From Bacillota bacterium (GTDB taxonomy: Bacteria; Bacillota; Clostridia; Peptostreptococcales; Anaerovoracaceae): a stretch of DNA of 43,928 nt. Of this stretch, positions 16,599 to 25,046 are shown piece after piece. The stretch lies in NCBI GenBank assembly GCA_017436705.1, contig JAFSCP010000009.1, positions 1-43,928 of the forward strand. The letters run 5' to 3'. The notes below the pieces were generated by a model. The model saw only the letters and a program-made list of their open reading frames with translations, did no database searches and was not told the DNA's origin. The position numbers were made by a program, and so were the translations under genes. Position 1 is the first letter of the stretch. Every line of letters begins with the position of its first letter.

Positions 16599-16976
16599 AT
16601 GAGAAAAATCGTAGCAACAACAAAGGCTCCTGCAGCAGTAGGTCCTTACGCGCAGGCAAATTTATTCGGCAACATGGTATATACTTCAGGTCAGCTGGGA
16701 CTTATTCCTGAAACCGGCGCTCTGCCAGAAGGTATTGAAGCTCAGACAAGACAGGCACTGGAAAACTTAAAAGCAATTTTAGAAGAAGCAGGCAGCGGAA
16801 TGGATAAAGTTCTCAAGACTACTTGTTTCCTCGCTGATATGGGCGATTTTGCCGTTGTAAACGGTATCTATGCAGAATATCTGGGCGGCGAGCAGCTTCC
16901 TTCAAGATCTGCAGTTGAAGTTGCAGCACTTCCAAAGGGCGGACTCTTTGAAATCGAAGCAATCGCATACATTTAA
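16599..16976 (+). CDS. ridA: RidA family enamine/imine deaminase
   Basis: At 125 residues it has the normal length of RidA (YjgF). Hydrolyses reactive 2-aminoacrylate-type intermediates made by PLP enzymes such as Ser/Thr dehydratases. The conserved Arg sits in LPSRSAVEVAALPKGG, and Tyr in GPYAQA and the C-terminal EIEAIAYI are typical. AGGAGGA lies eight bases before the ATG at 16599; 21 further open codons upstream cover the promoter and are not coding. Its presence close to sstT fits cells that use serine as substrate, but they are separate transcripts. Confidence 0.96.
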   Translation: MRKIVATTKAPAAVGPYAQANLFGNMVYTSGQLGLIPETGALPEGIEAQTRQALENLKAILEEAGSGMDKVLKTTCFLADMGDFAVVNGIYAEYLGGEQLPSRSAVEVAALPKGGLFEIEAIAYI

Positions 16977-17012
16977 TACCTGTAAAAAAAATAAATAGTA
17001 ATACTGACATGG

Positions 17013-17038
17013 AAGGCTGCTTTAATTAGCAGCCTTTT
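17013..17038 (+). terminator. Rho-independent terminator after ridA
   Basis: AAGGCTGCT-N6-AGCAGCCTT, a perfect 9-bp stem, with TTTT at the 3' side. Confidence 0.9.
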
Positions 17039-17058
17039 GTAGAATAAAATATCAGAAG

Positions 17059-18807
17059 ATGAATAAAAAAGATTACAGCAAACCAATTTTACTGGTGTTC
17101 CTTTCATACTTCGGAGCACACAAAAAATTATTTATACTGGACATGGTCTGTGCCCTGGCAGTGGCGGCAATAGACGTGTCATTCCCGCTGGTTTCCCGGC
17201 ACATGATGTACGAACTCCTTCCGGAAAAGCTCTATCAGACAGTTTTTACGGTAGGTGTGATTGTTGTATGCGCTTTTCTGATCAGAGCGCTGCTGAACTA
17301 TACGATTACATATTTCGGCCACATGTTCGGTATCAGAGTTGAAGCGGACATCAGGCAGGATCTTTACAGACATTTTCAGGAGCTGGACTTCGACTATTTC
17401 GACAAAAACCGCACAGGCGTGCTTATGAACCGCCTCACAGGTGACCTGTTCGAACTTACAGAGCTGGCACATCACGGTCCTGAAGACCTGGTGATTTCAA
17501 CGATTACTATTACCGGCGCCCTCATCGTCATGTTCAGCATGGAATGGCGTCTGGCACTGGTGGTTGTGGCAATCGTGCCGATTTTTGTAATCATACTTAT
17601 GCTCTGCAAGAACAGCATGATGAATGCTTCGGGCAAGGTAAAGCAGAAAATGGCCGGCATAAACGCTGACATTGAATCAACTCTCAGCGGCATGAAAACA
17701 TCAAAGGCTTTCGACAATGCAGCCGTGGATTATGCCCGTTTTGAACGTTCTAACGATATGTTTAAAAACTCCAAAGGCGGGTATTACAAAGCAATGGGAC
17801 GTTTCAACGCCTGCATGGAATTCTTCGTATGCTTCCTGCAGATTGCAGTGATTCTGGTCGGCGGATGGCTCATTATGGGTGACCGGATGAACTATATCGA
17901 CCTGATTACTTTTAACCTGTATATCACAACTTTTGTTACACCGGTGCGTAAACTGGCAACAATGATGGAAATCTTCACCAACGGTATGGCAGGGCTTAAG
18001 CGCTTCGTGGAAATCATGCGCATTGAGCCTTCTATTGAGGAAGCACCTGATGCAAAGGAACTGGGCGGTGTGGCAGGAAATCTGAAACTGGAAGATGTGG
18101 TGTTCAGCTACAAGGAAAACACAGAAGTCCTTCATGGAATTTCTCTGGATATAAAAGCAGGGGAAAGTGTTGCAATCGTCGGCCATTCCGGCGGCGGCAA
18201 AAGCACTCTCTGCCAGCTTATCCCGAGGTTTTATGATGTGGACGGCGGAAACATCTGTATCGACGGCATGGACATCCGCAGCGTGACCAAGAGCTCCCTG
18301 CGCCGCACAATAGGCATCGTGCAGCAGGACGTGTTCCTCTTTGCAGATACAATTTACGAAAACATCCGTTACGGCAGACCTGATGCCACAAGAGAAGAGG
18401 TGGAAGCAGCTGCGAAGATGGCCGAGATTTATGACGACATAATGGCCATGGAAGACGGTTTTGATACTTACGTGGGCGAGCGGGGAACATTGCTTTCCGG
18501 CGGCCAGAAACAGAGAATCTCCATTGCGAGAATTTTCCTCAAGAATCCGCAGATTCTCATACTTGACGAAGCTACATCGGCTCTTGACAGCGTAACCGAA
18601 GCAGCCATCCAGAAGGCTTTCAACAAGCTTTCTGAAGGAAGGACCACACTTATTATTGCACACAGACTTGCGACAATCAAAAACGCAGACAGAATCGTAG
18701 TTATTGAAGGCGGCAGAATAGAAGAAGAAGGCACACACCAGCAGCTCATCGGAGCCGGCGGCATGTATGCCCAGCTTTACACTACTCAGTCACTTACAGA
18801 TATTTAA
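17059..18807 (+). CDS. ABC exporter half-transporter (membrane + ATPase)
   Basis: A 582-residue fusion of a six-helix ABC membrane domain (residues about 15-310) and an ATPase domain (about 335-580). Walker A GHSGGGKST, the Q-loop region VQQDVFLFADTIYENIRYG, signature LSGGQKQRIS, Walker B ILILDEATSALD and H-loop IIAHRLATI are all intact. It would form a homodimer. It resembles the MdlA/MdlB-like and lipid/drug exporter group; the substrate is not predictable. The ribosome binding site is weak (AGAAG). The next gene begins 25 bases after the stop and shares the direction, so the two may be cotranscribed. Confidence 0.93.
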   Translation: MNKKDYSKPILLVFLSYFGAHKKLFILDMVCALAVAAIDVSFPLVSRHMMYELLPEKLYQTVFTVGVIVVCAFLIRALLNYTITYFGHMFGIRVEADIRQDLYRHFQELDFDYFDKNRTGVLMNRLTGDLFELTELAHHGPEDLVISTITITGALIVMFSMEWRLALVVVAIVPIFVIILMLCKNSMMNASGKVKQKMAGINADIESTLSGMKTSKAFDNAAVDYARFERSNDMFKNSKGGYYKAMGRFNACMEFFVCFLQIAVILVGGWLIMGDRMNYIDLITFNLYITTFVTPVRKLATMMEIFTNGMAGLKRFVEIMRIEPSIEEAPDAKELGGVAGNLKLEDVVFSYKENTEVLHGISLDIKAGESVAIVGHSGGGKSTLCQLIPRFYDVDGGNICIDGMDIRSVTKSSLRRTIGIVQQDVFLFADTIYENIRYGRPDATREEVEAAAKMAEIYDDIMAMEDGFDTYVGERGTLLSGGQKQRISIARIFLKNPQILILDEATSALDSVTEAAIQKAFNKLSEGRTTLIIAHRLATIKNADRIVVIEGGRIEEEGTHQQLIGAGGMYAQLYTTQSLTDI

Positions 18808-18832
18808 ACGCATTACAGAAAGGGGATTTACT

Positions 18833-19519
18833 ATGAAGTACACATTACTTGGAGAACCATTACCGGTTGTTATCTGTGACGTTGAACCGGGCGAAACACT
18901 GATTACAGAAGGCGGCGCTATGAGCTGGATGAGTCCTAACATGAAGATGGAAACCACCAGCGGCGGCGGATTCGGCAAAATGCTCGGCAGAATGTTTGCG
19001 GGGGATTCACTGTTCCTGAACCGTTATACTGCACAGCGCGGACCTGGCCAGATTGCTTTTGCATCATCATTTCCAGGTTCCATCAGAGCAATTGAAATTG
19101 AACCGGGCAGGGAAGTAATTGCGCAGAAAGCATCATTCCTTGCGGCTGAAGAAGGTGTAAACCTGGATATTTTCTTCCAGAAGAAGATGGGCGCAGGCCT
19201 GTTCGGCGGTGAAGGTTTCATCATGCAGAAACTTTCCGGCAAAGGTACTGCTTTTATAGAAATCGACGGACACGCGGTTGAATACGTACTGCAGGCAGGC
19301 CAGTCAATGATCGTTGACACAGGTTACCTTGCCATGATGGACGCAACCTGCTCAATCGAAGTTGTTACAGTGCAGGGCGGTGCCAAGAACATGCTTTTCG
19401 GCGGAGAAGGTCTGTTCAATACAGTGGTCAGCGGCCCGGGCAAAGTAGTGCTGCAGACCATGCCTGTTTACAAGGTTGCAGGAGCGATTATGCCGTATAT
19501 TCCTGTGAGCAGAGACTAG
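18833..19519 (+). CDS. AIM24/TIGR00266 family protein
   Basis: A 228-residue protein with the beta-rich AIM24-like (TIGR00266) fold. LITEGGAMSWMSPNMKMET, GEGFIMQKLSGKGTAFIEIDG and GGEGLFNTVVSGPGKVVLQTMP are the usual motifs. There is no signal peptide or membrane segment. The bacterial function is unknown; the fold is shared with mitochondrial AIM24. I start at the ATG at 18833 because AAAGGGG lies about nine bases upstream; 22 open codons further upstream overlap the ABC gene. Confidence 0.88.
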   Translation: MKYTLLGEPLPVVICDVEPGETLITEGGAMSWMSPNMKMETTSGGGFGKMLGRMFAGDSLFLNRYTAQRGPGQIAFASSFPGSIRAIEIEPGREVIAQKASFLAAEEGVNLDIFFQKKMGAGLFGGEGFIMQKLSGKGTAFIEIDGHAVEYVLQAGQSMIVDTGYLAMMDATCSIEVVTVQGGAKNMLFGGEGLFNTVVSGPGKVVLQTMPVYKVAGAIMPYIPVSRD

Positions 19520-19541
19520 TAAGTATAATTACATAATGATA

Positions 19542-19573
19542 CCCTGTGGCTGAGTGCTGCAGGGCTTTTTTTT
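19542..19573 (+). terminator. Rho-independent terminator
   Basis: CCCTG at 19542 pairs with CAGGG at 19560, with partial inner pairing (TGGC/GCTG), and is followed by eight T. Confidence 0.8.
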
Positions 19574-19620
19574 GTGTCAATGATTGATGGATTGTGTCGG
19601 AATTTGCAGTAAATAAAATG

Positions 19621-19658
19621 TTGACCAATCTGATACAAACTGATATACTGTAATCAGT
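19621..19658 (+). promoter_or_regulatory. Promoter and likely operator of the XRE/ImmA/PIN operon
   Basis: TTGACC (19621-19626), 17-bp spacer, TATACT (19644-19649). The palindrome ACTGAT-N8-ATCAGT (19639-19658) straddles the -10 box and a further CTGAT lies in the spacer. This fits autorepression by the XRE protein encoded next. Confidence 0.75.
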
Positions 19659-19676
19659 GAAAGAGGAGGAATAACT

Positions 19677-20021
19677 ATGTATGCAATGGATTTTGCACAG
19701 GTAGGTGCCAATATTCAGAAAGAGCTTGATATCAGGGGAATGACACAACAGAATCTTGCAGATGCGTTGGGGATTTCCAAGCAGGTTATGAATAAAATCA
19801 TAAAGGGAAGTAAGGCAATCAATGTAAATGAAATTTCAATGATTGCAAGGGTTCTGCAGACCTCAGCAGATGACTTACTCACTGTATCGGAACTTCCGGC
19901 AGAAGATAACTGGCTCACTTTTATGGGTATGATAAAAGATCAGGAAACAATGGAAAAAGTAAATCTTATAAGAACTGCTATTGATGAAATAGGCATGCTG
20001 GAGGAACTGCTGTATGAATAG
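19677..20021 (+). CDS. XRE-family HTH regulator
   Basis: A 114-residue protein with an XRE HTH in residues about 10-68 (MTQQNLADALGISKQVMNKIIKGSKAINVNEISMIARVL). The C-terminal 40 residues are helical, possibly for dimerisation or for contact with the protease. AGAGGAGGA precedes the start; a second ATG two codons later is also possible. It overlaps the next gene by eight bases. XRE plus ImmA/IrrE-type protease pairs commonly form switches in which the protease cleaves the repressor. It probably binds the palindrome over its own -10 box. Confidence 0.88.
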   Translation: MYAMDFAQVGANIQKELDIRGMTQQNLADALGISKQVMNKIIKGSKAINVNEISMIARVLQTSADDLLTVSELPAEDNWLTFMGMIKDQETMEKVNLIRTAIDEIGMLEELLYE

Positions 20022-20790
20022 AGAACTCAATGCTTATGAAGTAAACAAAGTGAAGACCTGCGCACGTGCCAAACTTGGGGAATACAGAAAAATCAATGAT
20101 ATAATGGGATACCAGATTTTTTCAATTCTTCAGATATGTGCGCGTGTGATTTATTATCCTCTTGGAAAGGATGCCCCATGGGGATTTACCCGGCTCACCG
20201 GGTCACAGAACAATGTGCAGCACGAGAAACCTTTTGTCGCAATAAATACATCTATACCGTCAGACTGTCAGGTGTTTGCTGCTGCCCATGAACTGTATCA
20301 TATATGGTATGGAAAAAATAGTGGTAATGATGAAAAACTTGCAAGTCGCTTTGCAGCAGAATTTCTTGTAGATGAGGTTTTGCTCAGGCAGGAACTGGAC
20401 TTGCGAAGCACTGGAGAAATAACTATAAAAAGCATCTTGCAGCTCTGTGAAATATTTGCGGTTCCATACCGGACTATGGTCAGAAGACTTAATGAAACCG
20501 GTATGATATCAGAACAGAAAATGGCTGAGCTTTTGGCAATATCAGAAAAAGATATTGAATGTTTCCGCAGACGATATTCCTTTGTCATGCCAAAGGCAGA
20601 TGAACGTGTGGTTATGGACAACCTGCCTGAACTTGCAGCGACTGCATATGAAAAAGGTCTTATAACATTTGAGAAACTGGAATACCTGCTCGGTCTCAGT
20701 AACTTAACACCAGAAGACATAGCAATTGACAAAGCACCCGAATATGAATTCCCGACAGATGATGAAATCGACAGTATCATGGAGGAATAG
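20014..20790 (+). CDS. ImmA/IrrE-type zinc metalloprotease
   Basis: A 258-residue protein with the zinc site HELYH at residues 92-96 (AAHELYHIWYG) and the following LASRFAAEFLV helix that carries the third ligand in this family. The family includes ImmA, which cleaves the ICE repressor ImmR, and IrrE of Deinococcus. Residues 150-258 form a helical C-terminal region of unknown role, with acidic residues at the end. It overlaps the XRE gene at its start and is two bases from the PIN gene at its end, so all three are one transcript. Confidence 0.88.
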   Translation: MNRELNAYEVNKVKTCARAKLGEYRKINDIMGYQIFSILQICARVIYYPLGKDAPWGFTRLTGSQNNVQHEKPFVAINTSIPSDCQVFAAAHELYHIWYGKNSGNDEKLASRFAAEFLVDEVLLRQELDLRSTGEITIKSILQLCEIFAVPYRTMVRRLNETGMISEQKMAELLAISEKDIECFRRRYSFVMPKADERVVMDNLPELAATAYEKGLITFEKLEYLLGLSNLTPEDIAIDKAPEYEFPTDDEIDSIMEE

Positions 20791-20792
20791 GG

Positions 20793-21356
20793 ATGATAGA
20801 AAAGATGATTGTTGATGCTGATTTATGTATCAAGCTTGGCAGTCATGCAAAATATAGTTTTTTATACGATGTGCTTCCAAAGGTGGCTCATAAAATTTAT
20901 ATACACGCATATGCCAGAAACGAAGTTCTGATGCCGTTTTGCGCAGTGAAGCAACTTGAAAAACTGATTACGGAAGATAAGATAGAGTTAGTAAGTGAAG
21001 ACAGTATGAACATGTATGACAGAGCAGTATATAAAGCTGCATATGAAAAGCTGGCAACGGTAATGATTGACCCGTACAGACCAAATAAGAATAAAGGAGA
21101 AGTGTGCTCACTGGCATATGCAAAAGCGACCGGAATACCTGTATTTGCAACGGATGAAGCATACCTTCAGCCAATAATAGATTCTCAGCTCAACACAGGA
21201 ATTGACGATATTATATGCCTGCGTATAATTGATATTGTACATATGGCAAGAGAAGGTGATCTGGATATATCTCGCAAAGTTGCTAAAGCACTGTGGGCAA
21301 TTGCAGGAAAAAAGAAAGAAATTTTTGATGAGAAAATATGGCCTTTAAAGGTTTAG
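20793..21356 (+). CDS. PIN-like domain RNase-type protein
   Basis: A 187-residue protein. The N-terminal IVDADLCIKLG (D8, D10), E103 in NKGEVCSLAYAKATG and D121 in VFATDEAYLQ are placed like the acidic metal-binding residues of PIN-domain nucleases. It starts two bases after the metalloprotease stop. With the XRE regulator and protease it forms a module that looks like a toxin under protease-controlled repression; a nuclease role is inferred from the residues alone. Such XRE/ImmA/PIN triples occur on mobile elements, though no integrase is adjacent here. Confidence 0.72.
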   Translation: MIEKMIVDADLCIKLGSHAKYSFLYDVLPKVAHKIYIHAYARNEVLMPFCAVKQLEKLITEDKIELVSEDSMNMYDRAVYKAAYEKLATVMIDPYRPNKNKGEVCSLAYAKATGIPVFATDEAYLQPIIDSQLNTGIDDIICLRIIDIVHMAREGDLDISRKVAKALWAIAGKKKEIFDEKIWPLKV

Positions 21357-21374
21357 CAACATATGGTATACACG

Positions 21375-21408
21375 AAAACCCAGTCGACGTATTTGCTGAC
21401 TGGGTTTT
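21375..21408. terminator. Bidirectional terminator between convergent genes
   Basis: AAAACCCAGTC pairs perfectly with GACTGGGTTTT around a 12-nt loop, with A and T runs on the outer sides. It serves the PIN gene from the left and the small HTH gene from the right. Confidence 0.9.
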
Positions 21409-21409
21409 G

Positions 21410-21619
21410 TTATGTGCGTTCTTTTTTATCAGTTAGTCCAAGAATATAATCTGTAGACGTGTTGTAAAATTTTGCGAGTTTTATAAGTATATCAGTTGGG
21501 ATGTCAAGATCACCACGTTCATAATTGCTGTACACACGTTGGGAGCAACACAAAATTTCACCCATTTCGCGCTGGGTGAGATCTTTATCTTCTCGTAAAT
21601 CTCTGATTCTGTGGTACAT
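21410..21619 (-). CDS. Small XRE-family repressor of the kinase operon
   Basis: A 69-residue single-domain HTH (RIRDLREDKDLTQREMGEILCCSQRVYSNYERGDLDIPTDILIKLAKFYNTSTDYILGLTD), the minimal Cro/CI type. The ATG at 21619 is chosen because GGGAG lies upstream and the HTH fold starts at once; the frame is open for 62 more codons to the left of it but runs through the operators. It is divergent from the kinase operon, with two identical-type palindromes in between, which makes it the obvious regulator of both directions. Confidence 0.88.
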   Translation of the reverse strand: MYHRIRDLREDKDLTQREMGEILCCSQRVYSNYERGDLDIPTDILIKLAKFYNTSTDYILGLTDKKERT

Positions 21620-21688
21620 TGTCAGCTGTCTCCCTGATAAGAAATAAGTAATAAAATATTTTAACACAGGAAAGTACCACCACAGATG

Positions 21689-21711
21689 TTTTAGCGGATA
21701 ATACGCTAAAA
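21689..21711. promoter_or_regulatory. Operator copy 1 (TTTTAGCG-N7-CGCTAAAA)
   Basis: A perfect 8-bp inverted repeat with 7-bp spacing, identical in arms and spacing to the copy at 21767. It lies about 70 bases upstream of the small XRE gene and would control transcription toward it. Confidence 0.85.
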
Positions 21712-21761
21712 CGACGCAATAAAAAAACATTGGAATATAGCCATAAATAGGGTGTCTCGCA

Positions 21762-21790
21762 TTGACTTTTAGCGGATTTTCCGCTAAAAT
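21762..21790 (+). promoter_or_regulatory. Kinase-operon promoter with operator copy 2 inside
   Basis: TTGACT (21762-21767), a 17-bp spacer and TAAAAT (21785-21790). The palindrome TTTTAGCG-N7-CGCTAAAA (21767-21789) fills the spacer and touches both boxes, so a bound repressor would exclude RNA polymerase. The ribosome binding site GAAAGGA follows some 45 bases later. Confidence 0.88.
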
Positions 21791-21848
21791 GTGAGCATAC
21801 AGCACAAATTAATTTTGTGAACGAAATTAACGAAAGGACTTTCAATTT

Positions 21849-24314
21849 ATGGAACAACAATTTTGCTACAACTGTTTCTCTGAATTGAGTGATGCGAGCG
21901 GACAATGTCCGTATTGTGGATTTGATCTGGCGGAGAACGCTCAGAAATATCCTCTGGCTCTTCCAGCTGGTACGGTTCTTAACAACAGATATATTACAGG
22001 ACGAGTACTTGGACAGGGTGGTTTCGGGATTACCTACCTGGCTTTTGATACTCAGCTTGGCGCTCGAGTTGCAATTAAGGAATTCATGCCAAGTGAAATA
22101 TCTACTCGTATTGACCAGACTCATATCTCAGTTGTGAGTTATGATAAACATGATGAATTTCAATATGGTGCTGAAAGATTCCTCGAAGAAGCAAGAACGC
22201 TTGCTAAATTTATTGGCAACCCACATATAGCAGGTGTATCAAGCTATTTTGATGAAAACGATACATCATATTTTGTTATGGACTACATAGAAGGTGTAAG
22301 CTTTAAAAGCTATATTGCCAATAATGGCGGGCAGGTAAGCATTGAAGATACTTTAAACATTATGATTCCGGTACTTCGTGCATTAAGCGCCGTGCATAGT
22401 GAAGGCTTCATTCACCGCGATGTAACACCGGATAATATTTATATCTCAAAAGATGGTAATGTAAAACTTCTTGACTTTGGTTCTGCCAGATACAGTATCG
22501 GTGATAAGAGTAAAAGTTTGGATGTTATTCTGAAAGTTGGTTATGCACCAAAAGAACAGTATATTCGTCGAGGTAAGCAGGGACCATTCACAGATGTGTA
22601 TTCCTGCGCAGCATGTTTCTATGCAGCAATAACCGGCTATCTGCCACCAGAATCACTGGAAAGACTGGATAATGATACTCTCGTTCCAATTTCACAGACA
22701 GGCATAGAAATTCCGGAATGGCTGGATAATGCGATACTTAAAGGTCTGGCAGTGCAGCCGGAAGACCGTTTTCAGAGCGCTGATGAATTTCTGAATGCAA
22801 TTGAAAATCAGTTGGTTGTGGATATACCTTCAGGAAAGGAACCAGAAGCCAGACCACTGACACCGGCACAGAAAAAGAAATATACTATAGGAGCAGCAAT
22901 TGCTGCAGTTCTGATTATTGCTATGGTGATATTAAGTCCAGGCGGTGGAAGTACTAATTCAGGTGGTCAAGGTGGAAATGGTGGTGGCCAGCAGCTCCTG
23001 AAAGCAGAAGTACCGAGCATCATAATTGCGGGACAGGAGTACAGTACAGATTTGCAGCATCTTGATTTAAGCAATATGAATCTTACAGATGAAGATATTG
23101 AGCCTCTGAAGTATATGATTAATCTGAAACAGTTAATTATGTATGGAAACAACATAACGGATTTGTCATCTATAGCTAATTTAACAGGCTTAGAAAAATT
23201 GAATTTTGCTCAGAATAATGTTTCAGATTTATCCCCACTATCGGGATTAGTTAATCTGCAGTCACTAGAATTTCAAAATGGAAATAATGAGATTTCTGAT
23301 ATTGCAGCTTTATCAAATATGACTAACATAAAATCTTTAATTTTTCCTGCTGAAACTAATATTCAGGATTGGAGTCCGATTGGAAATATGGTGCAGTTAG
23401 AATCTATACAATCATCAGGTGATACTACTGTTGGAAGTGGTGGATTAAATGATTTTAGTGTGTTTTCTAATATGAGCAATCTGAAAAGTCTGTATATTTC
23501 AGCGGCAAATATTACAACGCTCGAGGGATTAGAAGGGGCAACTTCATTACAGCAGCTAAGCATTTCATTTAGAAACTCTAAAGTTAATGATTTATCGCCT
23601 TTATCAAATTTAAGTAATTTGATAAGCCTTTCGTTCTATACAGACGGCAATGACACAGCAACAATTTTAAGTAGTGAAAATTTATCTTTTCTGAGTGGGT
23701 GTGCTAACTTGAGGGATGTGGAATTTCGGACGAAGATTCAGCTTGATAGTTTTGAAGGCATACAATATGTAACAAATCTTAAAAATTTGAAATTGAGCCT
23801 GTATGATTCTGATATTGATGATTTTAATGCTTTTTCAAGTCTAACAAATTTAGTTACATTGGAAATATCCAATGGAACGACTGCCGGTTCATCGAAAACA
23901 TTAAAAAGTAAAGACTTGTCATTTGTTTCTGCTTGTACAAAATTAGATACACTCAATATATATGTTAGTTTGCAAGAAAGTTTAAAAGGCATAGAGAAAC
24001 TAACAAATTTAAGAGAGTTTTATATGTATATTGCACCAGGTAAAAACTTTGATGGTGATTTTAGTTACATGAATGAATTAAATAACTTGGCTAAATGCGA
24101 ATTAGGTTCTGGTGTACCAATTAAGAATTTGAATTTCTTGGGCAATAAATATAAACTAAGGAAATTAAGCTTTTATGCATATCCATATGGCAGCAGTATG
24201 AATCTTTCTCCTTTGAAAGACCTGACAGAGTTGGATGAAATATATATTTATGGTTTAAGTGACTCATGTGACCTTTCACCAATTGAACATGTAAAAGTTA
24301 AGAATATTTATTAG
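21849..24314 (+). CDS. Membrane Ser/Thr protein kinase: Zn-ribbon, kinase, TM, LRR ectodomain
   Basis: An 821-residue multidomain protein. Residues 6-24 form a zinc ribbon (CYNC and CPYC). The kinase domain covers about 45-310: glycine loop GQGGFGITY, K77 in VAIKEF, HRD with catalytic D191 followed by VTPDN (usually LKPEN), DFG with D209, and a Pro/Glu segment YAPKEQY. One membrane helix spans about 346-362. After a Gly/Ser linker, residues 390-815 are internalin-like leucine-rich repeats (NLTDEDIEPL, NLKQLIMYGNNITDL and so on) that should face outside. It would phosphorylate Ser/Thr in response to an outside ligand bound by the LRRs. All key catalytic residues are present. The LRR half is visibly more A+T-rich than the kinase half, suggesting it was acquired or diversified separately. 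It heads a seven-gene operon with two phosphatases and three FHA proteins. Confidence 0.93.
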   Translation: MEQQFCYNCFSELSDASGQCPYCGFDLAENAQKYPLALPAGTVLNNRYITGRVLGQGGFGITYLAFDTQLGARVAIKEFMPSEISTRIDQTHISVVSYDKHDEFQYGAERFLEEARTLAKFIGNPHIAGVSSYFDENDTSYFVMDYIEGVSFKSYIANNGGQVSIEDTLNIMIPVLRALSAVHSEGFIHRDVTPDNIYISKDGNVKLLDFGSARYSIGDKSKSLDVILKVGYAPKEQYIRRGKQGPFTDVYSCAACFYAAITGYLPPESLERLDNDTLVPISQTGIEIPEWLDNAILKGLAVQPEDRFQSADEFLNAIENQLVVDIPSGKEPEARPLTPAQKKKYTIGAAIAAVLIIAMVILSPGGGSTNSGGQGGNGGGQQLLKAEVPSIIIAGQEYSTDLQHLDLSNMNLTDEDIEPLKYMINLKQLIMYGNNITDLSSIANLTGLEKLNFAQNNVSDLSPLSGLVNLQSLEFQNGNNEISDIAALSNMTNIKSLIFPAETNIQDWSPIGNMVQLESIQSSGDTTVGSGGLNDFSVFSNMSNLKSLYISAANITTLEGLEGATSLQQLSISFRNSKVNDLSPLSNLSNLISLSFYTDGNDTATILSSENLSFLSGCANLRDVEFRTKIQLDSFEGIQYVTNLKNLKLSLYDSDIDDFNAFSSLTNLVTLEISNGTTAGSSKTLKSKDLSFVSACTKLDTLNIYVSLQESLKGIEKLTNLREFYMYIAPGKNFDGDFSYMNELNNLAKCELGSGVPIKNLNFLGNKYKLRKLSFYAYPYGSSMNLSPLKDLTELDEIYIYGLSDSCDLSPIEHVKVKNIY

Positions 24315-24330
24315 CAGCAGGAGGTAAGTA

Positions 24331-25044
24331 ATGGCACAAATTGAATGTGGAAGAGGTCATTTATATGACCCGGATAAATATCCTGCGTGTCCATATTGTA
24401 ATGGCGGACAGCGTATATCAGTAACTGCTGCAAGCAGAACGGCTCCTATAAATCTGGGTGGCGGACAAGTTCCTGTTGGAATGCAGCAAAGGACCGCACC
24501 TGTACAGGTTACAGCACAGCAGAAGACAGCACCTTTGTCACCAACCCCTGTAACAGCATCACAGAAAACTGCACCGCTTTCAGGTATGTCAGTCACTGCA
24601 CCACAGAAGACTATGCCACCACGCGGTTATGGTGGTGTGAGTGTAACAGCTGCCAATAAGACAGTCGGAATGATGCAGGAAAAAATAGGTTTTGACCCTG
24701 TGGTAGGATGGCTTGCATGCATTGAAGGACCAAGCCGCGGTAAAAGCTATACCATCAGAGGTGGTATAAACTCTGTAGGACGAAGTGAGCGGATGGATAT
24801 TGTTATTACAGGAGACAATACGATTTCATCCGAAAATCATGTAAAGGTAAGTTACAGCGACCGGAATAACCGATTCAATATCATCCCTGGAGACGGAAGA
24901 AATATTGTATACCTTAACGGAGAAGAAGTTTTTTCTTCGATGCCGCTGAATGCCTACGATATCATCGACTGTGGTGAAACCAAGCTTATGTTCGTTCCAC
25001 TTTGTGGAGAAATATTCCAGTGGAAAAAAGAAGGGACTGATTAG
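24331..25044 (+). CDS. Zn-ribbon protein with Thr-rich repeats and FHA domain
   Basis: A 237-residue cytoplasmic protein. The N-terminus has a small metal site (CGRGHLYDPDKYPACPYC), similar in style to the ribbon of the kinase. Residues about 30-112 hold five or so imperfect copies of a VTAxQKTAPL unit, each with Thr in a short spacing and thus likely phosphorylation sites. The FHA domain covers about 125-235 (SVGRSERMDIVI, ISSENHVKV, NIVYLNGEEV) and binds phosphothreonine. A protein with both target Thr and a reader can self-associate when phosphorylated. AGGAGGT precedes the start. It is most likely the main substrate and hub of the kinase; that is inference. Confidence 0.88.
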   Translation: MAQIECGRGHLYDPDKYPACPYCNGGQRISVTAASRTAPINLGGGQVPVGMQQRTAPVQVTAQQKTAPLSPTPVTASQKTAPLSGMSVTAPQKTMPPRGYGGVSVTAANKTVGMMQEKIGFDPVVGWLACIEGPSRGKSYTIRGGINSVGRSERMDIVITGDNTISSENHVKVSYSDRNNRFNIIPGDGRNIVYLNGEEVFSSMPLNAYDIIDCGETKLMFVPLCGEIFQWKKEGTD

Positions 25045-25046
25045 CA

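Noticed and set aside
17701..18738. 345-codon minus-strand frame inside the ABC exporter
   Set aside because: Antisense shadow of a clear ABC gene; Cys/His-rich nonsense composition.
16599..19519. Functional link of ridA, the ABC exporter and the AIM24-like protein
   Set aside because: A terminator separates ridA from the others, and the ABC/AIM24 link rests on proximity only.
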